Below are positions 35,490 through 44,474 of a DNA stretch of 46,623 bases, one piece after another. The stretch spans positions 1 to 46,623 of the forward strand of contig JACFNP010000027.1 in the NCBI GenBank assembly GCA_019454835.1, in the 5' to 3' direction. Below the pieces are notes generated by a model. The model made no database searches. It saw only the letters and a program-made list of their open reading frames with translations, and had not been told where the DNA came from. The position numbers were made by a program, and so were the translations under genes. Source of the stretch: Rubellimicrobium sp. (GTDB lineage: Bacteria > Pseudomonadota > Alphaproteobacteria > Rhodobacterales > Rhodobacteraceae). Within the stretch, counting starts at the first letter, position 1. The number at the start of each line of letters is the position of its first letter.

Positions 35490-36248
35490 ATGGTCGCGGT
35501 CGCCGCGCTCTGGCGGCACCCGATCAAGGCCCACGGGCGCGAGCGCGTGGCCATGGCGCGGCTTGTCGCCGGGCGCACCTTTCCCTGGGACCGCATCTGG
35601 GCCGTGCGCCACGACCGCAGCCGCATCGACCCGGCGGCCCCGGTCTGGGGGCCGAAGGCCGATTTCCTCAACGGCATGAAGCTGCCCGCGCTGGCGGCGA
35701 TCACCGCGCGGCTCGACGAGGCGCGGGCCGAGGTGGTGCTGGATCATCCGCAGGCGGGCACCCTGCGCGTGCGCCCGGATGACCGCGACGATGCGCGGCG
35801 GCTGCTCGACTGGCTGGCGGTCCTGTGCCCGGCTGACCAGCCGCAGCCCGATGCGGTGGTGCGGCTGGAGGGGCGCGGCATGACCGATACCGACTGGCCC
35901 TCGGTCAGCCTGCTGAACCTGGCCTCGAACGCGGCGGTGGGCCGCGCCGCCGGGCAGGAGATCGCGCCCGAACGCTGGCGCGGCAACATCTGGATCGAGG
36001 GCGCGGGCGAATGGGCCGAACGCGACTGGATCGGCCGCAGCCTGCGCATCGGCGGTGCCGTGCTTGCCGTGCGCCAGCCGATCAAGCGCTGCCGCCTGAC
36101 CGAGGCCAACCCCGCCACGGGCCAGCGCGACATCGACATGCTGAAGCTGCTGGGTGATGCTTTCGGCGCGCCGCATTTCGGCATCTATGCCGAGGTCGTG
36201 CAGGGCGGCGACATCCGCCCCGGCGACGCGATCGAGGTTCTGCCATGA
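35490..36248 (+). CDS. MOSC domain protein
   Basis: A 252-residue protein with an N-terminal beta-barrel (VAALWRHPIKAHGRE) and the MOSC domain (about 115-250): SLLNLASNAAVG, RWRGNIWIEG and the sulfur-carrier cysteine in IKRCRLTEANPATGQRDID. Relatives include Moco sulfurase C-termini and mARC/YiiM-type proteins that handle molybdenum cofactor. The ATG at 35490 abuts the yidC stop with no spacer, implying coupled translation; its own stop overlaps engB (ATGA). Confidence 0.88.
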   Translation: MVAVAALWRHPIKAHGRERVAMARLVAGRTFPWDRIWAVRHDRSRIDPAAPVWGPKADFLNGMKLPALAAITARLDEARAEVVLDHPQAGTLRVRPDDRDDARRLLDWLAVLCPADQPQPDAVVRLEGRGMTDTDWPSVSLLNLASNAAVGRAAGQEIAPERWRGNIWIEGAGEWAERDWIGRSLRIGGAVLAVRQPIKRCRLTEANPATGQRDIDMLKLLGDAFGAPHFGIYAEVVQGGDIRPGDAIEVLP

Positions 36249-36898
36249 CCCGCCTGCCCTTCCCCGTCGCCCCCGAACCCGATGCCGCATCGCGTGAAGC
36301 CGGGCGGCTGCTGTTCGCGGGCGAGGTCGCCTTCCTGAAAGGCGTCGTGGCCCTGGCCGGGCTGCCGCCTGCCGACCGGATCGAGGTCTGCTTTGCCGGG
36401 CGTTCCAATGTCGGGAAATCCAGCCTCATCAACGCGGTGGCCGGGCGGCGGCAACTGGCGCGGGCCTCGAACACGCCGGGGCGGACGCAGGAGATCAACT
36501 ATTTCACCGCAGGCGAGCGGCATTATCTGGTCGACCTGCCCGGCTACGGCTTTGCCGAGGCGCCGAAACCCGTGGTCGAGCGCTGGCAGAAGCTGCTGCG
36601 CGCCTATCTGGCCGGGCGGCAGACGCTGCGCCGGGCCTTTGTGCTGATCGACGCCCGCCACGGGGTAAAGCCCGTGGACGAGGAAATCATGGCGCTGCTC
36701 GACCGCTCGGCCGTCACGTTCCAGTGCGTGATGACCAAGACCGACAAGGTCCGCGCGCCCGCTCTGGAAGGCACGCTGATGCAGGTAAGGGGCGCCCTGG
36801 CGCGCCACCCTGCGGCCTACCCCGAAATCGTGCTGACCTCGTCCGAGACCGGCGCGGGCATCGAGACCCTGCGCGCGATCATCGCCGGTCTTGCCTGA
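36245..36898 (+). CDS. engB: Ribosome biogenesis GTPase EngB (YihA/YsxC)
   Basis: A 217-residue TrmE-Era-like GTPase required for late 50S assembly. G1 [15 protein letters not shown]2 [12 protein letters not shown]3 DLPGYGFAE and G4 TKTDKV occur in order. ATG overlaps the MOSC stop; argB begins 11 bases after its stop. Confidence 0.95.
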   Translation: MTRLPFPVAPEPDAASREAGRLLFAGEVAFLKGVVALAGLPPADRIEVCFAGRSNVGKSSLINAVAGRRQLARASNTPGRTQEINYFTAGERHYLVDLPGYGFAEAPKPVVERWQKLLRAYLAGRQTLRRAFVLIDARHGVKPVDEEIMALLDRSAVTFQCVMTKTDKVRAPALEGTLMQVRGALARHPAAYPEIVLTSSETGAGIETLRAIIAGLA

Positions 36899-36908
36899 GG
36901 CGCGGGAC

Positions 36909-37802
36909 ATGGCAAGGATACGCGACATGGAGACCGACTGGACCCTCACCGCGCATACGCTGTCCGAGGCGCTGCCCTATCTGCAACGCTATGCGGGCGC
37001 GGTGGTGGTGGTGAAGTTCGGAGGCAACGCGATGGGCGACGATGCGGCGATGGCCGAATTCGCCCGCGACATCGTGCTGATGCGTCAGGTCGGCGTGAAC
37101 CCGGTGGTGCTGCACGGCGGCGGGCCGATGATAAACGACATGCTGGCGCGGCTGGGGATTACGTCGGACTGGGTGCGCGGCAAGCGCGTCACCGACAAGG
37201 CCACCGTCGAGGTGGTCGAGATGGTGCTGTCCGGCGTGGTCAACAAGCGCATCGTGCAGGCGATCATGGATGCGGGCGGGCGCGCGGTGGGGATTTCCGG
37301 CAAGGACGACGACCTGCTGGTCTGCGAGGCCGACGACCCCGCGCTGGGTTTCGTCGGCCGTCCGGTCGAGGTGAACGTGCAGGTGCTGCGCGACCTTTAC
37401 GGCGCGGGGATCATCCCGGTGGTGGCCCCGGTGGCCACGGGCCGTGCGGCGGGCGAGACCTTCAACGTCAACGGCGACACCGCCGCAGGCGCCATCGCGG
37501 GCGCCCTGCAGGCCGACCGGCTGCTGCTGCTGACCGACGTGGCGGGCGTGCGCGGCGCGAATGGCGAGGTGCTGACCCAGATTTCGCCCGCCGAGGCCGA
37601 AGCGTTGATCGCCGACGGCACCATCGCGGGCGGCATGATCCCCAAGGTCGAAACCGCGCTGGCCGCCGTGGCGCAGGGGGTGCGGGCGGCGGTGATCCTC
37701 GACGGGCGGCTGCCCCATGCCTGCCTGCTGGAACTGTTCACGGCGCATGGCGCAGGCTCGATCATCCGCTCGAGCGAACCGCGCGTGAAGCCCGCGCCAT
37801 GA
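36909..37802 (+). CDS. argB: Acetylglutamate kinase
   Basis: Second step of arginine synthesis: phosphorylates N-acetyl-L-glutamate. The 297-residue protein shows [43 protein letters not shown] and GGMIPKV, the amino-acid-kinase fold with nucleotide and substrate loops. Two ATGs are possible (36909, 36927), each with a GAGG or AAGGA site about eight bases ahead; the first is used. Its stop overlaps the next gene (ATGA). Confidence 0.94.
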   Translation: MARIRDMETDWTLTAHTLSEALPYLQRYAGAVVVVKFGGNAMGDDAAMAEFARDIVLMRQVGVNPVVLHGGGPMINDMLARLGITSDWVRGKRVTDKATVEVVEMVLSGVVNKRIVQAIMDAGGRAVGISGKDDDLLVCEADDPALGFVGRPVEVNVQVLRDLYGAGIIPVVAPVATGRAAGETFNVNGDTAAGAIAGALQADRLLLLTDVAGVRGANGEVLTQISPAEAEALIADGTIAGGMIPKVETALAAVAQGVRAAVILDGRLPHACLLELFTAHGAGSIIRSSEPRVKPAP

Positions 37803-38437
37803 CGCTTGCCGACATCGAGACCGCCGCGCGCGCGGCGGGGCTGTTCGTCTCGGGCGCCTGCGCGACCCTGCCCGAGGACGGCGTGGACGCGCAGGGCGTC
37901 GCGCTGCTGTCGCCCGACGAGCCGCGCTTCTGGGACATCTTCACCGCCAGCCCCGAGGGCCGCGACGGCGCCCGCGATCCGGTGGACTGTTGGTCGCGGC
38001 GGGTGATCGGCGGGATCGCCGCTGACCTGGGCCTGCGCGCCGCCTTCCCCTTCGGCGGCCCGCCGTGGATGCCGTTCCCCCGCTGGGCGCGCCGCACCGG
38101 CCGATGCCACGAATCACCCGTGAAGATCATGGTGCATGACGTGGCCGGGCTGTTCATCTCGTTCCGGGGCGCGCTGCTGCTGCCCTTTGCCCCCGCGCCC
38201 GATCCGCGCCCGTCGCCCTGCGACACCTGCGTGGACAAGCCCTGCCTGACCGCCTGCCCGGTGGGTGCGCTGACGGCGAAGGGCTATGACGTGCCCGCCT
38301 GCCATGCGTATCTCGACACGCTGCAACCCGCGACGGATTGCCTCGCGGGATGTCTTGTGCGTCGCGCCTGTCCCGTGGGACAAGGGCGCAGGCCCGAGGC
38401 ACAATCGGTCCATCACATGAGGTATTTCCACCGATGA
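37799..38437 (+). CDS. 4Fe-4S ferredoxin-like protein
   Basis: A 212-residue cytoplasmic protein with a cysteine-rich C-terminal half: [18 protein letters not shown] (about 141-158) and [14 protein letters not shown] (about 181-194), enough ligands for two clusters. The arrangement resembles the C-terminal part of epoxyqueuosine reductase-type proteins, but the cobalamin domain is missing. Function unknown. The start and stop both overlap neighbours (argB and sixA) as ATGA, so three unrelated proteins are translationally chained. Confidence 0.8.
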   Translation: MTLADIETAARAAGLFVSGACATLPEDGVDAQGVALLSPDEPRFWDIFTASPEGRDGARDPVDCWSRRVIGGIAADLGLRAAFPFGGPPWMPFPRWARRTGRCHESPVKIMVHDVAGLFISFRGALLLPFAPAPDPRPSPCDTCVDKPCLTACPVGALTAKGYDVPACHAYLDTLQPATDCLAGCLVRRACPVGQGRRPEAQSVHHMRYFHR

Positions 38438-38937
38438 CCCTGCGCCTCATCCTGACCCGGCACGCAAAATCCGACTGGTCGGGCGGCGCGCAGGACGATT
38501 TCCACCGCCCGCTGAACGCCCACGGGCGCGACGAGGCGCGGCTGGTCGGCGACTGGCTGCTGTCGCGCGGCTATCTGCCCGACACGGTGCTGTCGTCGCC
38601 CGCGCGGCGCACGATGGAAACGGTCGAACATCTTGCTGCCCGGCTGGGGCGCGACTTGCAGGCCGATCCGGTCAGCGGCCTTTACGGCGCCGATGCGGGC
38701 ACCATCCTCGATGCGCTGCACGGCGCACAGGGCAACACGGTGCTGCTGGTCGGCCACAACCCCGGCATCGCCCATGCGGCGGCGCTGCTGGTGCATGACC
38801 GGCCACCTTTCCCGCGCTTTGCCGACTATCCGACCGGCGCCACCGCCGTCATCGACTTTGCGCTGGGCGGCTGGGCCGACATCGCCCCCGGCACCGGCGC
38901 GCTGCGCGATTTCATCGTGCCCGACGACCTGGCCTGA
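38434..38937 (+). CDS. SixA-like histidine phosphatase
   Basis: A 167-residue member of the phosphoglycerate-mutase-like superfamily. LTRHAKSDW (catalytic His near residue 9), SSPARRTMET and VGHNPGIAH (second His) are the active-site motifs. SixA of E. coli dephosphorylates phosphohistidine in the PTS-Ntr pathway (NPr), so it may act in the same chain as PtsP at 185-2428; this is inference. Coupled to the ferredoxin-like gene; a palindromic repeat follows nine bases after its stop. Confidence 0.88.
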   Translation: MTLRLILTRHAKSDWSGGAQDDFHRPLNAHGRDEARLVGDWLLSRGYLPDTVLSSPARRTMETVEHLAARLGRDLQADPVSGLYGADAGTILDALHGAQGNTVLLVGHNPGIAHAAALLVHDRPPFPRFADYPTGATAVIDFALGGWADIAPGTGALRDFIVPDDLA

Positions 38938-38945
38938 AGGCGGGC

Positions 38946-39034
38946 CGTCATTGCGAGGAGGCGTAAGCCGACGAAGCAACCTCGATGTTGTGCGCAAGCG
39001 GTCGGGGTTGCTTCGCCTGCGGCTCGCAATGACG
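38946..39034. repeat. Palindromic intergenic repeat
   Basis: CGTCATTGCGAGGAGGCGTAAGCCG at the left (given in part: CGTCATTGCGAGGAGG) and GGCTCGCAATGACGG at the right. It fills the gap between the convergent ends of sixA and the AapJ-like gene. Confidence 0.85.
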
Positions 39035-39045
39035 GACTACCCGCC

Positions 39046-40074
39046 TCAGCGGAACGGCGCCGCATATTGCAGGCCGCCCTTGGCCCAGAGCGCGTTCAGC
39101 CCGCGCGCAAGGCCGATGGGGGTGTTTTCGCCGATGTTGCGCTCGAAGATCTCGCCGTAGTTGCCGCCTGCGGCCAGCGCGTCGACCGCCCAGTCCTGCG
39201 GCAGGCCGAGCATGGCGCCGATCTCGCCCTCGGTGCCGAGCAGGCGGTTCACCTCGGGGTTCGAGGACGGCGTCGCCGCCATCTCGCGGACATTGGCCGA
39301 GGTGATGCCCAGTTCCTCGCCCGCCAGCAGCGCGTTGAAGGTCCAGCGCACGACATTGGCCCAGGAATCATCGCCCTCGCGCACCACCGGCCCCGAGGGC
39401 ACGCGCGAGCTGCCGTCGCTGACGATGACATGCGCAAGCGGGGTCTCGAACGTCGCGCGCACCGCCGAGAGTTCGGCCGCCGGGCGCGCATAGGCGTCGC
39501 AGTCGCCCGCCAGATAAAGGCTGCGGGCCTCGGAGTCGCCGGTGGCCGCGACCGGCTGCCAGGCGATTCCGGCGGCGTGGAAATAATCGTCCAGCGCCGG
39601 GCCGGTCGCCATGTCGTCGACAAGGCAGATCCGCGCCCCGTCCAGTTCCTTGGGCGAGGACACGCCAAGCTCCACCGGCAGCAGAAAGCCCGTCTGGTCG
39701 AAATAGCTGACCGCCGCCAGATCAAGGCCCCGGCGCACGTCCGGCCCGATCGACCAGGCCCCGCCGCGCGCGATCACGTCGACATCGTCCGACACCAGTT
39801 CCCGGTAACGGCCATCGGCGGGCAGGGCGTGAAAATCGACCAGCGCCGGATCGCCGAGAATCGCGGCGGCAAGCGCGCGGCAGAATTCCACCTCGAAGCC
39901 CGACCAGACGCCGTTGGAATCCACCGTGGCGAACCCCGCCAGCCCGGCATTGACGCCGCAGGCCAGCACACCGCGCGCCTCGACGGCGGCCAGCGTGGCA
40001 TCGTCCTGTGCAAGCGCGGTGCCCGCTGCAAGACATGACGCCAGTGCCGCCCCGATCACGCATGTCTGCTGCAT
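39046..40074 (-). CDS. Amino-acid ABC transporter substrate-binding protein (AapJ/BztA-like), orphan
   Basis: A 342-residue periplasmic binding protein with a cleavable signal peptide (MQQTCVIGAALASCL ... ALA-QD). The family body is full length: GVLACGVNAGLAGFATVD, GVWSGFEVEFCRALAAAILGD, SYFDQTGFLLP, LAGDCDAY, and the ending NIGENTPIGLARGLNALW. AapJ/BztA bind glutamate, aspartate and other polar amino acids. No permease or ATPase genes follow; a palindromic repeat and a convergent gene do, so it is an orphan here. The ATG at 40072-40074 opens the signal peptide. Confidence 0.88.
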   Translation of the reverse strand: MQQTCVIGAALASCLAAGTALAQDDATLAAVEARGVLACGVNAGLAGFATVDSNGVWSGFEVEFCRALAAAILGDPALVDFHALPADGRYRELVSDDVDVIARGGAWSIGPDVRRGLDLAAVSYFDQTGFLLPVELGVSSPKELDGARICLVDDMATGPALDDYFHAAGIAWQPVAATGDSEARSLYLAGDCDAYARPAAELSAVRATFETPLAHVIVSDGSSRVPSGPVVREGDDSWANVVRWTFNALLAGEELGITSANVREMAATPSSNPEVNRLLGTEGEIGAMLGLPQDWAVDALAAGGNYGEIFERNIGENTPIGLARGLNALWAKGGLQYAAPFR

Positions 40075-40108
40075 CCTGCACATCCTCTCGGGGCGGTTCC
40101 GCCCCCGT

Positions 40109-40810
40109 TCAGGCCAGCGCATGAAACCGCGCCGCAAAGAGAAAACCCTGCCGCCGGGCCTCGGCCACCGATTCGGCCTCGGCGTCGCGGCCCCAGGCGG
40201 CGGCCTGCCAGTCCTCGTCGATGCGCGACAGGGTCCAGGCCGTCTCCGGGTCGCGCACGCCGTGGACGACCGCAAGGGCAATGATTGCCGACCCCGAGAG
40301 TGTCACCAGTTCGTGAAAGGCCGCAAGCCGGAAATCGTCCATCGCGGCGACCTCGTCGGTCAGCCGGTCCAGCGCGGCGCCCGGCTGCGCGATCGGCATG
40401 ACGCCGGTGCCGGTGCGCAGCCCGATGCCCAGCGCCGCCGCCCAGTCGACAAGCGGATCCCAGCCCTGCGCCTGAAGCGCGCACAGCCCCGGCGGACCCT
40501 CGGCGCGATAGCACAGCAGGTCGGTCTCGCCATAACCGGCCAGCAGCGCCACCACGGCATCGCGCGCCGGGCGGACCTTTTCGATGGCGGAATTGGCCAG
40601 CCGCGTCGCGGGCATCAGCTCGGGGCGGATCACGCCCGCCTGCGCCGCCCATTCCCCGGCGACCAGGTCGGCCAGCGGCCGCGAGGGCAGGGTCAGCGGC
40701 GCCCGGTTCGGCGTGCGCACCGGGCGGCCGTCAAGATGCACCGCATGGCCGCCGGGGGCGGGGGCCACCGTCACCTCGCGCCAGAACACCCGCGCCTGCC
40801 ATTCAGCCAT
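40109..40810 (-). CDS. ATP12-family F1-ATPase assembly chaperone
   Basis: A 233-residue protein of the ATP12 family, which in mitochondria and alphaproteobacteria helps assemble the F1 alpha subunit. FWREVTVAPAPGGHAVHLDG with RPVRTPN at the N-terminus, EWAAQAGVIRPELMP, TRLANSAI, TDLLCYRAEGP and DEDWQAAAWGRDAEA are the family landmarks. The start overlaps the HAD gene by eight bases. It follows rarA, rluC and the HAD gene on one strand. Confidence 0.92.
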   Translation of the reverse strand: MAEWQARVFWREVTVAPAPGGHAVHLDGRPVRTPNRAPLTLPSRPLADLVAGEWAAQAGVIRPELMPATRLANSAIEKVRPARDAVVALLAGYGETDLLCYRAEGPPGLCALQAQGWDPLVDWAAALGIGLRTGTGVMPIAQPGAALDRLTDEVAAMDDFRLAAFHELVTLSGSAIIALAVVHGVRDPETAWTLSRIDEDWQAAAWGRDAEAESVAEARRQGFLFAARFHALA

Positions 40811-41474
40811 CGCCCGCCCCCCGCGTCAGCCGGTCGACAAGCGCGGGCAGGTCGGCCACGTCACGCGCGACCAGGTCGGCGGCCAGCGTCTCGGCGCGGT
40901 GATAGCCCCAGGCGACGGCCAGCGCCGCCACGCCCGCCGCGCGCGCCATGTCCATGTCGAAGCTGGTGTCGCCCACCATCACGGTGCGGCGCGGGCTGGC
41001 GCCGGTCTCGGCCATCGCGGCCCGCACCATCGAGGGATGCGGCTTCGACGGGTGGTCGTCCGAGACCTGGATGCTGGCGAACAGTCCGGTCAGCCCGTGG
41101 CCGTCGAGGATCGGCATGACGCTGGCGCGCGACTTGCCGGTGGCAACGGCAAGATGCGTCTCGCCCGCCGCCGCCAGATCGTCGAGCACCGCGCGGATGC
41201 CCCGGAACAGCGGCGCCACGCCTTTCTCGGCGTGGCGGCGGTGGAAATGGGCGCGGTAGCCATCGACCAGCCGCCCGACCCGTGCCGCGCCAAGGCCGGG
41301 GTGCAGGTGATCGAAGGCCACCGGCAGCGTCAGGCCGATGATGCCGCGCACGGCGGCGGGCGCGGGCGCGGCCAGCCCCTCGTCGGCGAAGGCCGCCGCC
41401 ATCGCCGCCGCGATCTCGTCGGCGCTGTCGACAAGCGTGCCGTCGACATCCCAGATCACCAGCCGCGCGGTCAT
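40803..41474 (-). CDS. HAD-family hydrolase (phosphoglycolate phosphatase-like)
   Basis: A 223-residue HAD phosphatase with DVDGTLVDS (nucleophile Asp), a helical cap, ATGKSRAS (motif II), HPSKPHPSM (motif III Lys) and VGDTSFDMDMARAAG (motif IV acids). The cap type and length fit Gph-like enzymes, which remove phosphate from 2-phosphoglycolate, but other small phosphates are possible. ATG overlaps the rluC stop (ATGA). Confidence 0.88.
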   Translation of the reverse strand: MTARLVIWDVDGTLVDSADEIAAAMAAAFADEGLAAPAPAAVRGIIGLTLPVAFDHLHPGLGAARVGRLVDGYRAHFHRRHAEKGVAPLFRGIRAVLDDLAAAGETHLAVATGKSRASVMPILDGHGLTGLFASIQVSDDHPSKPHPSMVRAAMAETGASPRRTVMVGDTSFDMDMARAAGVAALAVAWGYHRAETLAADLVARDVADLPALVDRLTRGAGDG

Positions 41475-42526
41475 CTGCGGCCCTCGTCGCGGTCCAGGGT
41501 GAAGGGATCGACCACGGCATAATCGGCATCCCAGCCGACATATTCCCAGGTCGCCCGCATGTGCGGCGCCAGCGGCGCCACCGCCGAGACCCTGCGCTTC
41601 GTCACCGGATGCTCGAACACCACCGCGCGGGCGTGCAGGTGCAACTGCCGCGTCAGATCGCCGCCCAGCCCCGCGCCCCAGCCGTCGCCGGGGTTCTCCT
41701 GTCCGGTGCCGCCGTATTTCGTGTCGCCGAGGATCGGATGACCGATGGCGGCCATATGGGCGCGCAACTGATGGGTGCGCCCGGTGACCGGCGACAGGCC
41801 GACCCAACTTGCCCGGCCCGCCAGCCAGGCCATGGTGACGTAATGGGTCAGCGCGCGCTGGGCGCCGGGCGTGGTGTCGATCTCGCGCGGGTGGATCACG
41901 CGCATCTTCTCGTCATGCGCGCCCGAGGGCACGCGCAGCAACCCGTAACGGATCGTGCCCGCCTTGGGTTCCGGCACACCGGCGACGGCGGCCCAGTAGA
42001 TCTTCTTCACGTTGCGATGGCGCAGGGCTTCGGACAGGTCGCGCGCGACCCTTGCCGTCCGCGCCAGCAGCAGCACGCCCGAGGTATCCTTGTCGAGCCG
42101 GTGCACCAGACGCGGCTTTTCGCCATGTTCGGCAAAGACTGCCGACAGCGCGTCCACATGCCGCGCCCCCTGTCCCGAGCCGCCCTGCGAGGGCAGGCCC
42201 GCGGGCTTGTTCAGGGCGATGATGTGGTCGTCCATCCAGATCACCGCATCGCGCATCATCTTCGCGTCGCGCGGCGAAATGCCGGAATGTTGCACCACCG
42301 GCGCGGGCGCGGCCAGCGCCGCATCCATCGGCGGCACCCGCACCGTCTGCCCGGCATCCACGCGCGTCTCGGGCCGGACCCGGCCGCCATCGACGCGCAA
42401 CGCGCCCTTGCGGCACATCTTGCCGATGGCGCCCTGGGTCAGGTGCGGGAACCGGCGCCGCAGCCAGCGGTCAAGCCGCTGGTCGCCCTCGTCCGCGCCG
42501 ACGGTCAGGGTCTGCACGCCGCTCAT
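41471..42526 (-). CDS. rluC: 23S rRNA pseudouridine synthase, RluC-like
   Basis: A 351-residue RluA-family enzyme: an N-terminal S4 RNA-binding domain (about 16-65; LDRWLRRRFPHLTQGAIGK, MCRKGALRVDGGRVRPETR) and the synthase domain with catalytic Asp in HRLDKDTSGVLLLA, plus GRTHQLRAHMA and GDTKYGG. The S4 sequence resembles RluC more than RluD; the exact target uridines are inferred. ATG overlaps the rarA stop (ATGA). Confidence 0.88.
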   Translation of the reverse strand: MSGVQTLTVGADEGDQRLDRWLRRRFPHLTQGAIGKMCRKGALRVDGGRVRPETRVDAGQTVRVPPMDAALAAPAPVVQHSGISPRDAKMMRDAVIWMDDHIIALNKPAGLPSQGGSGQGARHVDALSAVFAEHGEKPRLVHRLDKDTSGVLLLARTARVARDLSEALRHRNVKKIYWAAVAGVPEPKAGTIRYGLLRVPSGAHDEKMRVIHPREIDTTPGAQRALTHYVTMAWLAGRASWVGLSPVTGRTHQLRAHMAAIGHPILGDTKYGGTGQENPGDGWGAGLGGDLTRQLHLHARAVVFEHPVTKRRVSAVAPLAPHMRATWEYVGWDADYAVVDPFTLDRDEGRR

Positions 42527-43845
42527 CTGTCCGCCTGCCGTTTCGCGCGCAGGCCCGCGAAGAACTCGACCCGCTTCTTCAGCTCGCGTTCAAAGCCACG
42601 GTCCACGGGCAGGTAGTAGATGCCGCGCTTCATGCCGTCGGGGAAATAGTGCTGGCCGGAAAAGCCGTCTTCCTCGTCGTGGTCATAGGCATAGCCCGCC
42701 CCATAGCCCTGTTCCTTCATCAGCCGCGTCGGCGCGTTGAGGATATGTTTCGGCGGCGGCTCCGATCCGGTCTTGCGCGCTGCCGCCCGTGCCGCGCCCC
42801 AGCCGCGATAGGCGGCGTTCGATTTCGGCGCAAGCGCCAGATAGACCACCGCATTCGCCAGCGCGAGTTCCCCTTCCGGGCTGCCGAGCCGCTCGTAGAC
42901 CTGCCACGCCTCGAGGCAGATGCCCTGCGCCTGCGGATCGGCGAGGCCGATGTCCTCGACCGCCATGCGGGTGATGCGCCGGGCCAGATAGCGCGGATCC
43001 TCGCCGCCCTCGATCATCCGCGCGAACCAGTAGAGCGCCGCATCCGGGTCGGACCCGCGCACCGATTTGTGCAGCGCCGAGATCAGGTTGTAATGCTCTT
43101 CGCCCGACTTGTCGTATTTCGCCGCCCGCCGCATCAGCCGCGACGACAGCGCCTGCACATCCAGCGGCGCCGCGAGCTTCCAGGCCAGCACCTGCTCGAT
43201 CAGGTTCAGCAGCGCCCGCCCGTCGCCATCGGCCATCCCCAGCAGCGCGTCGCGCGCGGCGGGTTGCAGCGGCAGCGCCTGCCCGGCCTCGCGCTCGGCC
43301 CGCTGGGCGAGGCGTTCCAGATCGGCGCCGGTCAGCCGGTTCAGCACCACCACCTGCGCGCGGCTGAGCAGCGCGGCGTTCAGTTCAAAGGACGGGTTTT
43401 CGGTCGTGGCGCCGACGAGGATGATGGTGCCATCCTCCATATGCGGCAGGAAGCCGTCCTGCTGCGCCTTGTTGAAGCGGTGGATTTCATCGACGAACAG
43501 CAGCGTGCCCCGGCCCTGCGTGCGGCGCAGTTTCGCGGCCTCGAACACCTTGCGCAGTTCGGGAACGCCGGTGAAGATCGCGCTGACCTGCTCGAAATGC
43601 AGGTCGCTGCCCTGCGCCAGAAGCCGGGCGATGGTGGTCTTGCCGACGCCGGGCGGTCCCCAGAGGATCAGCGACGACAGCGCCCCCGCCGCCAGCATCG
43701 CGCCCACCGGACCCTCGGGGCCAAGGACGTGATCCTGCCCCACGACCTCGGCCAGCGTCGCCGGACGCAGCCGGTCGGCCAGCGGGCGCGCGCGGGGCGC
43801 GGGTTCGGCAGGGCTGCCTGCAGCATGGGCGAAAAGGTCGGACAT
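42523..43845 (-). CDS. rarA: Replication-associated recombination protein RarA (MgsA/WRNIP1)
   Basis: A 440-residue AAA+ ATPase acting at stalled replication forks. RPATLAEVVGQDHVLG, Walker A WGPPGVGKTTIARLL, Walker B FVDEIHRFNKAQQ, sensor VGATTENPSFELN, and a C-terminal tetramerisation part with HKSVRGSDPDAALYW and NAPTRLMKEQGYG. Full length. First gene of the minus-strand run rarA-rluC-HAD-ATP12; lies downstream of rplQ beyond a hairpin repeat. Confidence 0.95.
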   Translation of the reverse strand: MSDLFAHAAGSPAEPAPRARPLADRLRPATLAEVVGQDHVLGPEGPVGAMLAAGALSSLILWGPPGVGKTTIARLLAQGSDLHFEQVSAIFTGVPELRKVFEAAKLRRTQGRGTLLFVDEIHRFNKAQQDGFLPHMEDGTIILVGATTENPSFELNAALLSRAQVVVLNRLTGADLERLAQRAEREAGQALPLQPAARDALLGMADGDGRALLNLIEQVLAWKLAAPLDVQALSSRLMRRAAKYDKSGEEHYNLISALHKSVRGSDPDAALYWFARMIEGGEDPRYLARRITRMAVEDIGLADPQAQGICLEAWQVYERLGSPEGELALANAVVYLALAPKSNAAYRGWGAARAAARKTGSEPPPKHILNAPTRLMKEQGYGAGYAYDHDEEDGFSGQHYFPDGMKRGIYYLPVDRGFERELKKRVEFFAGLRAKRQADR

Positions 43846-43888
43846 GCAGGTAATCTAGCTGCGACCGGCCGCGAAGGGAACGACCGCC

Positions 43889-43941
43889 CCTTCATCCGTC
43901 CGCGAATATCCTGCGGGGGTGCGGGGGCGCGAGGCCCCCGC
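43889..43941 (-). terminator. Hairpin plus ATATT-GATGAAGG repeat after rplQ
   Basis: On the minus strand, nine bases after the rplQ stop, GCGGGGGC/GCCCCCGC stem (43921-43928 with 43934-43941, five-base loop), then CAGGATATTCGCGGACGG and ATGAAGG. It is the fourth copy of the element. It should end the alpha-operon transcript ahead of rarA, though there is no U-tract. Confidence 0.6.
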
Positions 43942-43949
43942 GCGCGCCG

Positions 43950-44366
43950 TCATTCAGCCGCTTCTTCCGCCGCCACGCGGGCGCGGTCGGTGGCGCCTTT
44001 GGCCTCGGGGTCGCGGTCGACGAGTTCGATCACCGCCATCGGCGCCATGTCGCCATAGCGGAAGCCCGCCTTGAGGACGCGCGAATAGCCGCCCTGACGG
44101 TCCTTGTAGCGCGGCCCGAGCACCGAGAACAGCTTGGCGACATGCGCATCCTGCTTCAGTTCCGCCGCGGCCAGCCGCCGGGCGTGCAGGTCGCCGCGCT
44201 TGCCCAGCGTGACCAGCTTGTCGATGATGCGCTTCAGTTCCTTGGCCTTGGGCAGGGTGGTGCGGATCTGTTCGTGCTCGATGAGCGAGCCTGCCATGTT
44301 CGCAAACAGCGCCTTGCGGTGCGCATGGGTGCGGTTGAGGCGGCGGTAGCCGTTGCCGTGGTTCAT
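43950..44366 (-). CDS. rplQ: Large ribosomal subunit protein bL17
   Basis: 138 residues. [40 protein letters not shown] and [20 protein letters not shown] are invariant L17 stretches (each given within limits). A short Ala/Glu-rich tail extends the C-terminus as in other alphaproteobacteria. Last gene of the alpha operon; AAGGTG precedes the ATG. Confidence 0.97.
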   Translation of the reverse strand: MNHGNGYRRLNRTHAHRKALFANMAGSLIEHEQIRTTLPKAKELKRIIDKLVTLGKRGDLHARRLAAAELKQDAHVAKLFSVLGPRYKDRQGGYSRVLKAGFRYGDMAPMAVIELVDRDPEAKGATDRARVAAEEAAE

Positions 44367-44445
44367 GGGTTCACCTTTGCGTTCGTCTGTTGTTTGTCCG
44401 GCAGTCTTGCGCGACTGCCTCCTTGGGGCATTGTGCCCGGATCAC

Positions 44446-44471
44446 GCAGGCGGGCCACAAGGCCCGCCTGC
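44446..44471. other. Perfect hairpin between rpoA and rplQ
   Basis: An 11-base perfect stem (GCAGGCGGGCC with GGCCCGCCTGC) and four-base loop, starting three bases after the rpoA stop. No U-tract follows on either strand, so it is more likely a stabilising, processing or attenuating structure than a full terminator. Confidence 0.6.
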
Positions 44472-44474
44472 AAT

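Noticed and set aside
33879..36290. 803-codon open frame antisense to yidC and the MOSC gene
   Set aside because: Shadow of two well-supported genes; composition is typical of a complementary G+C-rich frame.
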